Shown: in pieces, positions 41,516 through 53,650 of the stretch | How positions within the stretch are numbered: position 1 is the stretch's first letter | Layout of the letters: every line of letters starts with the position of its first letter | Assembly (NCBI GenBank): GCA_036417435.1 | Contig: CM070910.1 | Location: 19,285,501 to 19,349,500, forward strand | Source of the DNA: Inia geoffrensis | Taxonomy: Eukaryota > Chordata > Mammalia > Artiodactyla > Iniidae | Direction: 5' to 3' | DNA length: 64,000 nucleotides | The notes under the pieces: model-generated | Seen by the model: the letters and a program-made list of their open reading frames with translations, nothing else | Told to the model about the DNA's origin: nothing | The model's database searches: none | Translations under genes and position numbers: made by a program

Positions 41516-43319
41516 TTCTCCCTGAACGCTAAAAATATCACCTCATTTTAATGACTTTCTTTAAGAAGATCAAAGCCAGGCAGTTTACTGATATTCCTAA
41601 TTTATTCTTCATATAATGTAGAGAGAGTAATTATTTTGCAACTGTTTCTTAAATGCAAGTAACCAGCCTAATTAGTATTAAATCATTTAGAAACATATTT
41701 ATACTACAAACATTATTACACGTGAAGTATTAAAATTTGTTCCCAGCATGAAGAAACCATTTTCATTCCTGTACTGCATATGTTAACCAATATCAAATAA
41801 AACTTAGAAATTTTATAAAGGTAAAAAGAAGAGAATACATAAATGGAAACTAAACCTTATCTAATGTTGCAGCTATATGATTTGAGAATAACCACTTGAA
41901 AAGATTTTCAGAACCATCACATAAGATGCATAAAATAGACATATTACCCCAGTCTTACAAATGGAAAAATTGAGGCACCAAGAATCTGATCCTTGCCTGA
42001 GCTTAGTGAACAAATTAGGAGCACTGTCTCATGATACTACCTGTATTCCAAATTCATAAGTTTATAGAAACTGACTACATTAACTGAGCTAAATGTTACT
42101 TATCTTCATTTTTCCTTAAGCTTTGAACTGAGGCTCTCTTCTCAGAAAATGCTTAAGTAATAAAGAAAATAAATTTGAATTCCTTTCCTTTGGGCCTTTC
42201 ATCTGTTGAGGGCATAAGCATTACAGGTGATTGTTCTATTTGCTTAAAATAGCCATCTTTTATAACAGTTCTAATAATGGCAGTAACCTACTTGCACAGT
42301 CTCACAGTCAACTTTGAACAATTAAGCAAAAAAAGTATCTAAATTTTCTGATCCAGTAAAAACCTTCATTAGAAAAGGCTTTATCTTACTACAGTTTCAC
42401 CAACACAACAAATTAAATTATTTTCCTGTTTTAACAACAATATGTTGTACTCCCATCTCACTGTAACAAAAAGCTACATGGTTGCTATCCACCAAGCAAA
42501 CCACCAAAATATTGATCTACCTAAAACATAGCATTTATCCTATCAGTCGCATGGTTCAAAACTTATAATATGTCCCAGTTGCCAACAGACTGATATCTAA
42601 ATTCCTTAACCTGGTACCCAAAGTCCATTGACTGGGGAAGAGGTTCACAGAAGCAAAACATGGCAACTATTCATAGCCAACCCTTCCCTTCTCTCCTTCT
42701 CTAAGTCCTAAGAGAAAGAGACTCTGGCTCAGATATGCCCAAGGGGTTATCAGAATAATGAAGACATATTTAAAGACACATTTTAAAGTTTCCTAGCTAA
42801 TTCTGATTTGACCCTTAGTTGAAAGCCACTGTTAAAACTTCATCCCATTCTCCTACACACACTTTTTCTAACCAAATAAGCCTTACATTTTCCCATGCCT
42901 CAGCTCATGCTTCTAACGCCACAAAAAAAAAAATGCACCCACCTTTCATTTCTTTTATATGTATTTGTCCTTCTTCAAAATTTATGTCAAATTCAACTTA
43001 TCCATGAAAGCTTCCAGTTCTAAAGGAAATCATGAAAAAAGTGCTTATGTGGCACTTTTATATAATACTGTGAAATAATATTACTGATTTTTTAAAAATT
43101 TGTGCTTCATCTGGTCTCATTCACAATTGCTGTGATCACTTTCAAATAGTGACTTAATCCAACTATAATGCAGTTAATAAAAATATTTTGGACTAGTTAT
43201 GAAAGTCCTTAATAAATAGCAATGTATTGCTTTTGAAATCATTAATCATAGCAAATAATCATCTTTGCATGCAGATTTAATTTTCTGGGAGAGGAAAATT
43301 GTCATGAAAATTCTTAAAT

Positions 43320-43445
43320 AATAAAAAGTAATCAAGATCCTTGAAGGAAGAGAACTGTGTCTTGCTTACAATTGAATCTCCAGAACCTAAAAAAAATGTG
43401 TCTATAACTCATTAGGTATTTGTTCAATAAACTGATAAGTTTTGA
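43320..43445 (+). repeat. L2 3' tail
   Basis: GAAGAGAACTGTGTCTTGC, TCTCCAGAACCTAAAA and TAGGTATTTGTTCAATAAAC fit a diverged L2 3' end. Confidence 0.5.
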
Positions 43446-44221
43446 ATTAAAAAATCAGGTGTGATTCTGAAGAAATTATATTTGTTTGGTTCTAAAGGAA
43501 TTTCTGAAGAGTGGCTCCAAAAATGTTTGAACAACTGCAAAATCATTGGCTTTTGGAAAGAAACAACAATTTCTTGAATATAAAAATATGAGTCTATTTT
43601 TTTAAATCATCATTATTTTAATCACATCTGTGTTTGCATTCATTTCAGTGGCTATTTAAGAAAGCTATTAAAATTTAAAACTGCATATACTATTTGTTTT
43701 ATTTTTAAATAGCATGCAAAGCACATATACAACTAGAAAAGACTGGAAAGAAATTACATCAAAATATTAAGTTATTAGCTGTAGAAGGTAGCATAATAAA
43801 TAATTTCATTTTCCTGTATTCTTTCTTTAAGTTTCTGTAATGAATATGTGTTGATGTATTAAAATATTACACTAAGATGGAAAACAAATCAAATGGTTAT
43901 CAAATATCTACTATAAATAATGATGGATTCAAGGAATCAAAGTTTACTGGGTCACATTTGCTATCTTCACCTGCTCTATCCACCATCTAAGATATTCTGT
44001 TACTCCTTTTATGTGGTAAGAATTCTGTTGAGTACTGCAGATACCACAGTGAACAAGACACAGCTCTGGATTTTCAGGAACTTGGGATTTAGTGACAACC
44101 AGTACAGAATAGTGTGAAAACCACTATAAGAGTAGAAACCCCAATGTACTCTGGGACCATGTGGGAGGGGCACCAGTGTTCAAAGATCAGGAAAGTCTGC
44201 TTAGGGAAAGTGACACTGGAT

Positions 44222-44355
44222 GGGAGGGAAATCCAAAAGGGAGGGGATATGTGTATACATATGGCTGGTTCACTTTGCTGTGCAGCAGGAGCTAGCACAA
44301 CATTGTAAAGCAACTATACCCCAACAAAATAATAAATATTAAAAAAAAAAAAAAG
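44222..44355 (+). mobile_element. Very short L1 3' end insertion
   Basis: Only the last 130 bp of an L1 3' UTR is present (TACATATGGCTGGTTCACTT, ACATTGTAAAGCAACTATAC, CCCCAACAAAAT) plus an A-tail, inside the antisense L2. Confidence 0.8.
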
Positions 44356-44799
44356 AAAGAAAGAAACCAAGCGAGAGACAAATAGGAGTTACCTAGGTGG
44401 AGAAGGGAGTGAGTAGAGAAAAAGACAGTCTAGGCAGGGAAAGTGCAATAGCCCAGAAGAAAAAGAGCGTGTAGTGCTTTGAGGGAAGTATAAGTCGTTT
44501 GGCAAAACTAATGCAAAGAGTAGTCGAGGGTGGGGATAGGGGAAGGCAGGTCTTTTAAAAAAGAAAGACGTGATGAAGGGCTTTATAAACCATGTTAAGG
44601 AGTTTGGAGAGATGGCATCAAATAATGCTCAGGAAGTTGAAATTGGTGGGTGAAGGATAAGTAACATCATTATATTTAAGATTTGGAAAAGTGACTCTGA
44701 CTAAACTGGAGAGAAATTATGGGCCTGAACAATATGAGAAACAAAGAATGGTTTAAAAGCTGCTGGACTATAAAGAAGTTTTTAAGGAAAAAAACAAAG

Positions 44800-45925
44800 A
44801 AAAGTATCTTTGTAACTTTGAGATATGAAAAGAAATCTTAGGACACAAAATGTACCAACCATAAAATTAAAAATTGATAAATTGGACTTCATCAAAATTA
44901 AAAATTTCTCTTCCTCAAATACATCACTAGAAAATGAAAATGCAAGTTACAGGTGGGAAATATGTGACAGATATATAGAGAGAGATGTATATGGCAAAGG
45001 TCATATCTAGACTATTGCAGAACTGCCACAAATCTATAATAAAATGACAAATAACCCAATTTTTTTAATAAGAAAAAGGCTTGAATGCCACTTCACACAC
45101 AAGAAAAGATACACAAGTGGTCAGCAGTTGAGCACTGAAGAAGTGCTCAACATGACTACTGAGTCATCAGAGAAATACAAATTTTAATCTCATAAGTACC
45201 ACCTCACACACATGAAACAGTAAAAATTATAAAGATTATGAAGACTGAAACCACCAAATGGCGATAAGAATATGACTCAAACAGAAATATCATAAAATAC
45301 TGAAGGAATTGTTAAATGATACAGAAAATTTGGGGAAATGTTTGAAAATTTCTTGTAAATTTAAGCATACACCTGTCCTGTGATCAAACAATTTCACTTC
45401 TAGCTATTTACCCAAAAGAAATAAAAACATATGTTTGAAAAAGACTTTTATAGGAATGCTCATAGTAGCTTTATTCATAGTAGACAACAACTGGATTCAA
45501 ATATCAACAAGAGAATGAATTTAAAAATTGTAATATCTTCATACAATAGAACACTACTCCATAATAAAAAAAAAAAAAACATTACAGATACATGAAGCAA
45601 CATGAATGAATCTCAAAAACATTATTTTAGGTAAAAGACAACAGAGTACATGCTGTTTGATTCTATTTATATAAAGTTCAAGTATAGTTACACTTATCTG
45701 TACAAATAGAAATCAAAAGAGTAATTACCTTTGGATGGGGGTGGGGGGATTAACCGGAAAGGGGAAAAAAAGAATTTTCTGGAGTGATAGAAATGTTCCA
45801 TATTTTGATGAAAATGTTACTTACACAGTATATACGTTTGTCAAAAATCTGATAATTGTACAATTGAGATCTGTGTATTTCACTGTATGTAAATTATAGC
45901 TGAATAAAATTAGTTAATTTAAAAA
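44800..45925 (+). mobile_element. Old L1 (L1M-type) ORF2 end and 3' UTR
   Basis: ATTGGACTTCATCAAAATTA, CTTCTAGCTATTTACCCAAA, GGAATGCTCATAGTAGC and GAATGAATCTCAAAAACATT follow the ORF2 C-terminal and 3' UTR order of older mammalian L1. It is full of stops and indels. It lies inside the antisense L2, so it is younger than that L2 but older than the L1 copies at 11 kb and 26 kb. Confidence 0.8.
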
Positions 45926-46879
45926 GGAGTTATTACAAGTAACCAAGTGAGAGATGATGATGAACCAAACTAACGCATTGGCAGTGAGGATGGATAAAAG
46001 GACAAAAATTAGAGGGAGAGCTGAGTAGAGGATGCTGTGAAGATTGAGCAAGAAAGTCAAAATAGTTCCCTACTTTGGACTTCAGTGGAGTTTAGCAGAT
46101 AGTGGTGTCATTTATTTAAAAAGAAAAACAGGACAAAGAATTTTGGAGAAGGAGGAGGTAATGAGATTCATTTCAGACCCATTAAAGTATCTTTGAGACA
46201 TTCCGAAGGAAATGCCCCCATAAGAAATTATGTGTACACATATAGGGGTAAAAATGATATATGTATAAAAGAAATATCTGTGGGGACACTTGGCATAAGT
46301 TAAAATAACAGAACTTGATAAAATGACCCACAGAATACCCAGAGTAAGAAAAAAATACTAGTTATGGTGAAAGTAGAGAAACTGGAGCCCATGAAGTTGA
46401 TGAAGAAGGAACAGCAGAAACAGATGAACTATAAGAAATGTAAGGTCAGAGAACCAGCGAGAAGGAGTCCTTCAAGAAGACAGCAAACAAGAGTACTAAG
46501 AACTGAAGCTCATTGGATTTATCAAAAAGTAGCTTAGTGGTGATATTTCCAAAGCAGTTTTACAAGAAGGAATGACATCAGATTGTGGAAAATGGGAGTG
46601 AGGAAACAGAAAATGAGTCTTATAACTGTTTTCAAGTGTCTGAATGCCTTTACATTTATTTACCAATAACTGTGGTATAACAAAAATAACTGCATACACA
46701 CACACAGAATTCTGCACACAAATGATAAATACTGTTTGAGATTTAGAATTATATTATAGGACGTATTCTAAACACAAAATTAAGGTCAAATTACACATAT
46801 AAATTCAGAAGGAAAAGAAAACAAGCAAATGGTCCCCTAATGTAAAATTTAACTATAAAAGAAGATTACCTGGAGGAAA

Positions 46880-46919
46880 TTATATATATATATAATATAT
46901 ATAATTTTACATATATATC
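46880..46919. repeat. (TA)n-rich low-complexity tract
   Basis: Alternating TA stretches broken by AATAT and AATTTTAC. They are self-complementary and could form a hairpin. Confidence 0.85.
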
Positions 46920-46994
46920 CTACTGCCACATGTAAAGGGAAGGAAAGCAGCATAGCTGACAAATTAGAAGGGTTTGCAGTCAGATCAGACCTAT

Positions 46995-47140
46995 ACCTGA
47001 ATCCCAGCTCCATACCTTATTAATTGTAGGACCATGAGAAAGTGGCAGCATCTGCAAATTTCAGTTTCCTCTTCAAGAAAATGGGATAATCATAGTTACA
47101 CTGGTAGAGGTGTTTTGAAAATTACATGAAAATGCTTAGT
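46995..47140 (+). repeat. MIR SINE
   Basis: CTGAATCCCAGCTCCATACC, TCAGTTTCCTCTTCAAGAAA, ATGGGATAATCATAG and TTTTGAAAATTACATG follow sense MIR order. Confidence 0.75.
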
Positions 47141-48209
47141 AGGCTGACTCATAATTTTCAATATAAATAATTTTCAATATCAGTATAATTATTGTTATAA
47201 TATAAGGTGCTAGAGAAGATAAGATCTGGTTCAAAAGGGTCTATTCTTTGGGTATAGGTAATTCACTAAAGTTCAACATTTTCATGGAAAAAATTATTTT
47301 GTAGGCTTAATAATAAAGCTATTTTCCATACTTAAATAAGATTCTTTAAGCCTTTCGGATATATTGGATCTATGCCAATATATAAATCCTTTGTATGGCC
47401 AAACCAGTCAATCCAGTTCACCACAGAAGTACTTAACAATCAGTATACTATGCTGTATAAATAATATAGTTGGAAACAATTCTATTGATTCTAGTATCTG
47501 ACCCCAGCAAACCAGAATGTCTAGTTTGGTTGGCCATCTATCAGGCCAGATTGAAACTGAAGTAAGCTTATTATTGCCAAGTTCTTAAAGACTGAAATAT
47601 AAGAAATTCTTAGAAGTTTTCTGCATGTGTTACAATTAATAATTTTTCCTACTTAAACCTCATTTTTCCTACCATACAAGAAATTATATGTCTGTAGATT
47701 TGTCGATTCCTTGAACAGTTAGGAAATTTATAGTCTTGATTTTTCAAGCTCTACGGCATAGAAACGTGGTGTTCTAAAACAGTTGTGATAGCTGCAAAAC
47801 TAATTATATGGTAGTAATAATGATAATGACAGTTGTTAGTGGTGACGATGATAACAATAGTAGCAGAAAAAAGCCCAGGTACAAGTTCTAAGAAACGCCA
47901 AATGGGCTGAAGGAGGAGAGCCTATCTAACGGTAAGAGCATCCAGAAAAGTATAAGGAAACCTGGAAGGGTGATATGTTGAAGAAGCTAAGAAAAAAGAG
48001 TACCTCAAAAAGGAGGAATGGATAAATTCTGTGGAATATTACTGAAACACATAAATTAAGATTAGACAGAAAAGTGTCCTTTGTGTTTAGCAATATGGAG
48101 GAAATGGGTGGTCCTAGCAAGAGCAATTCTGGTCAAGTGTTGGGAGCAGAGGACAGACTGAAGTGGTTTGAATAGTTAATTAGATATAGTATAGCCAAAT
48201 TAATTTTTA

Positions 48210-48567
48210 TTTTTATAAATTTATTTATTTATTTATTTTTGGTTGCATTGCGTCTTCGTTGCTGCATGTGGGTTTTCTCTAGTTGCAGAGAGTAGGGGTT
48301 ACTCTTTGTTGTGGTGTGTGGGCTTCTCACTGCGGTGGCTTCTCTTTGTTACGGAGCACAGGCAGGCTCTAGGCACACGGGCTTTAGTAATTGTGGCACA
48401 TGGGCTCAGGTGTTGTGGCTCACGGGCTCTAGACCGCAGGCTCAGTAGTTGTGATGCACGGGCTTAGTTGCTCCGCGGAATGTGGGATCTTCCCTGACAA
48501 GGGCCCGAACCCACGTCCCCTGCATTGACAGGCGGATTCTTAACCACTGCGCCACCAGGAAAGTCCC
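48210..48567 (-). mobile_element. Long CHR-family SINE, antisense
   Basis: Reverse-oriented, it opens with (TTTA)n and GGTTGCATTGCGTCTTCG, runs through several repeats of the 'GGGCTNTAGNNNNCAGGCTCAGTAGTTGTG' type, and ends CACCAGGAAAGTCCC. A perfect 13-bp duplication, AAATTAATTTTTA, lies at 48197-48209 and 48568-48580. Confidence 0.93.
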
Positions 48568-49589
48568 AAATTAATTTTTAGAATTAATAAGAGAGTTTTG
48601 CACAGGTGTGAAATATAAAACAAATATACCAAAACAAACTTCCTTCCCAGATACTAACAGGTTACAAAAAAAAATCTAATGAAAAATGCTATTTAGTTCT
48701 GGATAAAAAAGACAAACTGAACACATTAGTTTACTTTTGTTCCCTCAATAAACCTCATTAAAATGACAATAAAGAAAAGTTTAAGGCATAAATCTGTAAG
48801 GCAATGAGAACAGGAAATTAGAAAAAAAGTAATCTTAAAAAAATGTGTATAGAAGAAAGGAAACTGAGAAGATTCAAGCAAATTTAATCATAGGTTGGCA
48901 GTGAGAAAATCCATAAGCAATTTTCAGTTATACCACAAAACCCACATTCAGAAATTGGAGGCACCATCTACCTCGAAGAGTAGAGATGAGGGTGAGGCTA
49001 AAAGTAAGAGAATTGGTTGAAAGTTTAAGAAGCAGCTAGATCCTAAGATCCTCTTACTCACTCCACATAGCCAAGTGACTGCCCCTCCTCCCTCACGTCA
49101 CAGGGGATGGGCAGGGGAATAGAGATCTGATGATGATAAGACCCACTCCCCTCCTCTCTTCTACTCAACTCTGAAAATTGGCATCCGGGTTTATGCTTTC
49201 TGTACAGGAAATTGAAAGATGTTTCTTTGGGTAATCTGATGGGTGACAGATCCAAAAATAATGCTTATATTGAGGGTCCCCAAGAAAGAAGCCAAGCCCA
49301 AGTACCCTGCAATACACAGATGAGTATCAAATGATCATCAAAGCTTCTGATCAGCTTTTTACCAGAAGACAGCACTAATTAGCAGTAGGCTTACTAGGCC
49401 ACTTACCTATTAATTGAGTACCTCTCTGACTGGTTGAGTACTTTTCACCAATGATGCCCAACTACGAGAAGCAAACATACAGAAAGTGCTTGCATGGGTT
49501 TAACCAGGCTTGAGATTTGGCCAAGTGGGTAGGAGAATGCTGGCACTATTCTAAGAATTCTAAGTATTTTATATGTATTAACCCATTTA

Positions 49590-50320
49590 CTCCTTCACTC
49601 TTTTCACCCACCCTCAACCCTCTTCTCTGGTAACCACTAATCTGTTCTCTGTGTTATGAGGCTGTTTTGTCTTGCTTTGGTTGTTCATTTATTTTTTGCA
49701 TTTTTTTTTGTATTCCACATATGACTGAGGTCATATGGTTTTTGTCTTTCACATTCTGAGCTTTTTTTTTTTTTTTTTTTCGGTACGCGGGCCTCTCACT
49801 GTTGTGGCCTCTCCCGTTGCGGAGCACAGGCTCTGGGCATGCAGGCTCAGCGGCCATGGCTCACGGGCCCAGCCGCTCCGCGGCATGTGGGATCTTCCCA
49901 GACTGGGGCACGAACCCGTGTCCCCTGCATTGGCAGGCGGACTCTCAACCACTGCGCCACCAGGGAAGCCCATTTCTGAGCTTTTTCATTTAACATAATA
50001 CTCTCATGATCTATCCATGTTATCTCAAATGGCAAGATTTCATTCTTTTTATGGCTGAGTAGTATTCCATTGTGTATATATATCCACATCTTTATTCATC
50101 CATCTATGGACACTTAGGTTGTTTCCATATCTTGGTTATTATAAATAATGCTGCTATGAACATCAGGGTGCACATTTCTTTTCAAATTCATGTTGGTTTT
50201 GTATGCTTCAGATAAATACACAGAAGTGGAATAGCTAGATTGTATGATAGTTCTATTCTTAACTTTTTGACCAATCTCCATACTGTTTTCCATAGTGGAT
50301 GCACAGATTTTCTTTAAAAG
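49590..50320 (-). mobile_element. Old L1 fragment, antisense, split by a SINE
   Basis: In antisense, TGGTAACCACTAATCTG, TCCACATATGACTGAGG, ATGGCTGAGTAGTATTCC and GGACACTTAGGTTGTTTCC are L1 3' UTR and ORF2 C-terminal blocks. The CHR-2 SINE at 49767-49971 interrupts it. Frameshifts are common. Confidence 0.85.
49767..49971 (-). mobile_element. CHR-2-type SINE, antisense
   Basis: A T-run and CGGTACGCGGGCC open the element and CACCAGGGAAGCCC closes it. TTCTGAGCTTTTT is duplicated at 49754-49766 and 49974-49986. It is nested in the older antisense L1. Confidence 0.95.
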
Positions 50321-51089
50321 AATTGGTAACAGTTGTGCCTCATTCTTCTCTGACAATTACTGTGAATAACATTAACTCTTCTCATGTTCCTAAAGCAATT
50401 CGAACTTTAGATGAAAATTGCTCTCTTACAGCAGGAAACAATAAAAGCAAATGCAACAGGGACATTAATGGGGATATGGAAATTTGGTAGGCCATGATTC
50501 CCAATCCAGGTCCTGCAACATCCAAGAACATCTTCAATTATCTTTTGAAGATTGTAGTCAGTCAGTGTATAGGAAATTAAATTCTTAATTTATCAATAGA
50601 TTAATCCATCAATTGATCTTTCTACAAAGAAATAAGAAAATACCAATGCCAGTACAGTTATATGTAGCTGTAAATACTGAGATTGATTAAGTAAATAAGT
50701 AATTTATACATTGTAGGAGAGTGAGATTAAATGAACTGAAGTACATTGCAACTTCAAAAATGAAGTTACCGGTTTCAATTCAATATGAGATATCTTAGTA
50801 CCTGTGTAGGGAGACTCGTGATGTACGTATCACACTTGTAAATCTTATTTAAGCCTAATAATTTGTTCCAAACATTTTAGAAAGCTGGGGGTTGGACTTC
50901 ATAAAGGTATTTTCTACTTCAAAGAACCATAAGGTTCTTTCAATTAGTAGAGTTCAGTCTTGCATGAGATTTTAAAGGACACAACACTATATTTCTAAGA
51001 TGACTTAAATGCAGCTATCTCCAGCCTGACTCACATCCCACAGTTAATATCCATTTACCAATGCATTCTCCACTGTCCTTACGAATGGT

Positions 51090-51425
51090 ACTCTTACTAC
51101 TATCTCTTTACCTCAAACTTATCTTCTCCCTGCCATGCCAATCTCATCTATCCTGGAAGGCCCAACTCTGGTCTCATCTCCTGTTTGGAGGCCTTCAGAA
51201 AACACTGACCTGCATTAATTGCTGCCTTTTCTGATCTCTTATGAACTGTGTCACATATACTTACAGCAAGAAAATATCTTTACTGTATATCTCTTACATG
51301 ATCAAGAGGAAAGACTACATGGTTCTTGAGTTTAAGAATCAGATCAAATTGTATTCATGTAACCTATGGTACAGTTCCACATGCACATAATAGATTCTCA
51401 ATAAAAATGTGTTGTATTGAAAAAT
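51090..51425 (+). repeat. L2, sense
   Basis: CTTATCTTCTCCCTGCC, GGAAGGCCCAACTCTGG, TGGAGGCCTTCAGAAAACAC and ATAGATTCTCAATAAAAATG fit the L2 3' region in order. Confidence 0.65.
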
Positions 51426-51443
51426 AGTGAAAGAGATAATTCT

Positions 51444-51605
51444 TTTTTTATTTTATTTTATACTTTCATTTTAATTTTAATTTTTTTTATTTTTGGCCAC
51501 ACCATGCGCAGCTTACAGGATCTTAGCTCCCCAACCAGGGATTGAACCTGTGCCTTCATCAGTGAAAGCACGGAGTCCTAAGCACCAGACCGCCAGGGAA
51601 TTCCC
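51444..51605 (-). mobile_element. Short tRNA-derived SINE (CHR-1/Bov-tA-like), antisense
   Basis: A T-rich tail leads to GGCCACACCATGCGCAGC, CCAACCAGGGATTGAACC and GACCGCCAGGGAATTCCC. A perfect 13-bp duplication, AAGAGATAATTCT, lies at 51431-51443 and 51606-51618. Confidence 0.92.
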
Positions 51606-51651
51606 AAGAGATAATTCTGAGAACAACATGGGAGGTAAAAACCTAAATATG

Positions 51652-51734
51652 GGGCTTCCCTGGTGGCGCTGTGGTTGAGAGTCCACCTGCCGATGCAGGG
51701 GACATGGGTTTGTGCCCCGGTCCGGGAAGATCCC
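51652..51734 (+). mobile_element. CHR-2-type SINE lacking its 3' half
   Basis: The first 83 bp of a CHR-2 element are well preserved (GGGGCTTCCCTGGTGGCGC through CCCGGTCCGGGAAGATCCC, both Pol III boxes present). It then stops abruptly into unrelated sequence (TTAAGCAGG). No A-tail follows. It is 33 bp beyond the duplicated site of the neighbouring SINE. Confidence 0.9.
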
Positions 51735-52799
51735 TTAAGCAGGTAAAGTGCTTTTAAGTGTTTCCCAAATTAAGGAGCTTTTATAGGGATTCCTAATTCT
51801 TTTTCAAAACAACATTTGGCTTCACTGTGAAGTTGGGTTCTCAACTTCTGACTCCAATTCAGCTTCACTTTTAGCCTTGATTCCGTAACTATACAGACAA
51901 TTCCATTTTCTATCTCTCAGTGGGGATAATTTCCTTGTAATTGATTTGATGAGTTAAAGTTTTAATAGCACTTTGAAGAAGAGCTTATATATATTTGCAT
52001 CTTCACTGATGCAAATAATGTACAAATAACATGTTTTGTTGACATCTAAGTGGATTTCCTATCATGTGGATACAAAGTGCATATATCATCGACTAATATA
52101 TTAGCCTTTTACCACAACAGAAATACTGAAAACAGACAATGTGGGGGGAAAATACATAATTTGAACTATATGTAAAAAGAACACTAATTTTAGAGCTGAT
52201 TACAAACAATAAATTAGTCATGCACATTAGAGTTGTTTGTCTTTTATATAATAAATCTGATGTATTTTATATGCATCTATTTTTTAATGCCTACATGTAC
52301 ACCTTGAATGATAACTACTATTGTAAAATATTTTCTGTAAAAAATTTAGTTCCTAATTTATATTCATTATTAAAACATAAAAATTTCACCTCTTAAAGCT
52401 AAAAATTTGCATATCATGAAAGTATCAACAGAAATTCTTTCACATATCCCTATCAAATTATTTCCAGTTTTGTTCCACAAATAAAAGAAGGTAAATCTTT
52501 AAAGTTCTTTTAAAGTGTTAGTAGCGTAGCAATTTTTTTAAAGAATCTAGAAGATATTATTCTCCATATTTAATCGCAAAAACAGAATGACATGAAAGAA
52601 ATCACCCAAAAGAAACAATATATCTTAAAATTTTAGAGCTGGGAAAAGCCTTAGTCTTACTCTCATAGTACATCAGTGAGCAAGCTAAGGACCAAAGTGG
52701 CATCTGACTGAGCCTTTAAGTGGCAGAACCAAATGTGGAATATTAACAACCTCACTCCAAGCAATGCTTGATATGTCACTTGATATTCTACTATGATTC

Positions 52800-52965
52800 A
52801 TTCATTCCACATTGAGTACTACTGTATGCCACATAACACGCTAAGTGTGAAGGACAAAAGTATAAGTTCTTACACTGGACAAGGTCACAGCTGTTAGACG
52901 AGATAAATATTTAAACATATAAATTGAAGTATAATGTGGCAAATGCCAAAATACAAAAGAAGAAT
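52800..52965 (-). repeat. L2 fragment, antisense
   Basis: CATTGAGTACTACTGTATGC, ACATAACACGCTAAGTGTG and ATAAGTTCTTACACTGGAC resemble a decayed antisense L2 3' end. Confidence 0.5.
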
Positions 52966-53044
52966 GAACAAATAATTTTGTCTAGGTCTAGGAGTATCAG
53001 GTAAGCCTTCATAAAGTAACATCTGATCTGGGTCTTTAGAAGGT

Positions 53045-53125
53045 GAGGGCTGGCTGCCATAACAGATTACATCAAATTTGGTGGCTGAAAACAACAGAAT
53101 TTTATTTTCTCAAAGTTTGGGATTT
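53045..53125 (-). mobile_element. MaLR LTR end fragment, antisense
   Basis: GGCTGCCATAACAGATTAC and GGTGGCTGAAAACAACAG with AATTTTATTTTCTCAAAG match one end of an antisense MLT1/MST-type LTR. The remainder is missing. Confidence 0.55.
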
Positions 53126-53434
53126 CACAAGTGAGAAAAATTTGAAAGGGCATTCTAAGAAATAATGGCATATGCCAATGCACAGACATTATGAAAAAGC
53201 ATGCCATTTAAGGGGAAGAAATAAGAAGTGTAAAATAATTAGGATGAACCTGGAGAAGGGATGGTAGCTAAGGCTTAAGCAGCAAGTTGAGGTCAGATTG
53301 AGAAGCACCATATAAGCGAAAGTAAGATTTCAAACAAGTAAAAACAATTTTGGATGAGATTTTTATAATAACAATTTGGAGGCTGGAAGAGAGAAAGAGA
53401 AGACTAGAAGCTGAGAGATTTTAAGACAAGGGTT

Positions 53435-53650
53435 GGAAAACAAGCTTTTCCTGTAAAGGACCAGATTACAAACATTTTAGGCTGAATAACATACTATCTC
53501 TGACACAACTACTCAACTGTGCCATTGTAGTGTGAAAGGAGACACAGATGATAGGTAAAAGAATGACTGTGGAGGTATTCTAGTAAATATTTGTGCACAC
53601 TGAGATTTAATTTCATATAAATTTCACAAACCATGAAATAGTATTCTTTT
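53435..53650. mobile_element. Probable DNA-transposon relic
   Basis: GGGTTGGAAAACAAGC, TTTCCTGTAAAGGACCAG, ATTTTAGGCTGAATAAC and CAACTACTCAACTGTGCC form a familiar mammal-wide medium-reiterated repeat, probably hAT-derived. I cannot name the family securely. Confidence 0.45.

Larger units (their letters stand above)
38081..43990. other. GRM1 5' flank, AT-rich, few recognisable repeats
   Basis: No gene was found in this stretch. The longest open frames (for example 39551-39907) have no recognisable homology, low-complexity composition and no coding-like codon use. Only short L2 tails (around 41390 and 43320) and a short CAAA run near 38165 are recognisable. A far-upstream alternative GRM1 first exon could lie here but cannot be seen by eye. 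Confidence 0.6.
44000..46230 (-). repeat. Long antisense L2 split by two L1 insertions
   Basis: L2 blocks appear in consistent antisense order: GAGTACTGCAGATACCACAG near 44030, AGAAAGACGTGATGAAGGGC and CCATGTTAAGGAGTTTGGAG near 44570-44610, then, beyond an inserted L1, GTTATTACAAGTAACCAAG and GAGAGATGATGATGAACC near 45930. L1 sequence occupies about 44222-44355 and 44800-45925. Without the insertions the L2 would be about 970 bp. Confidence 0.75.
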
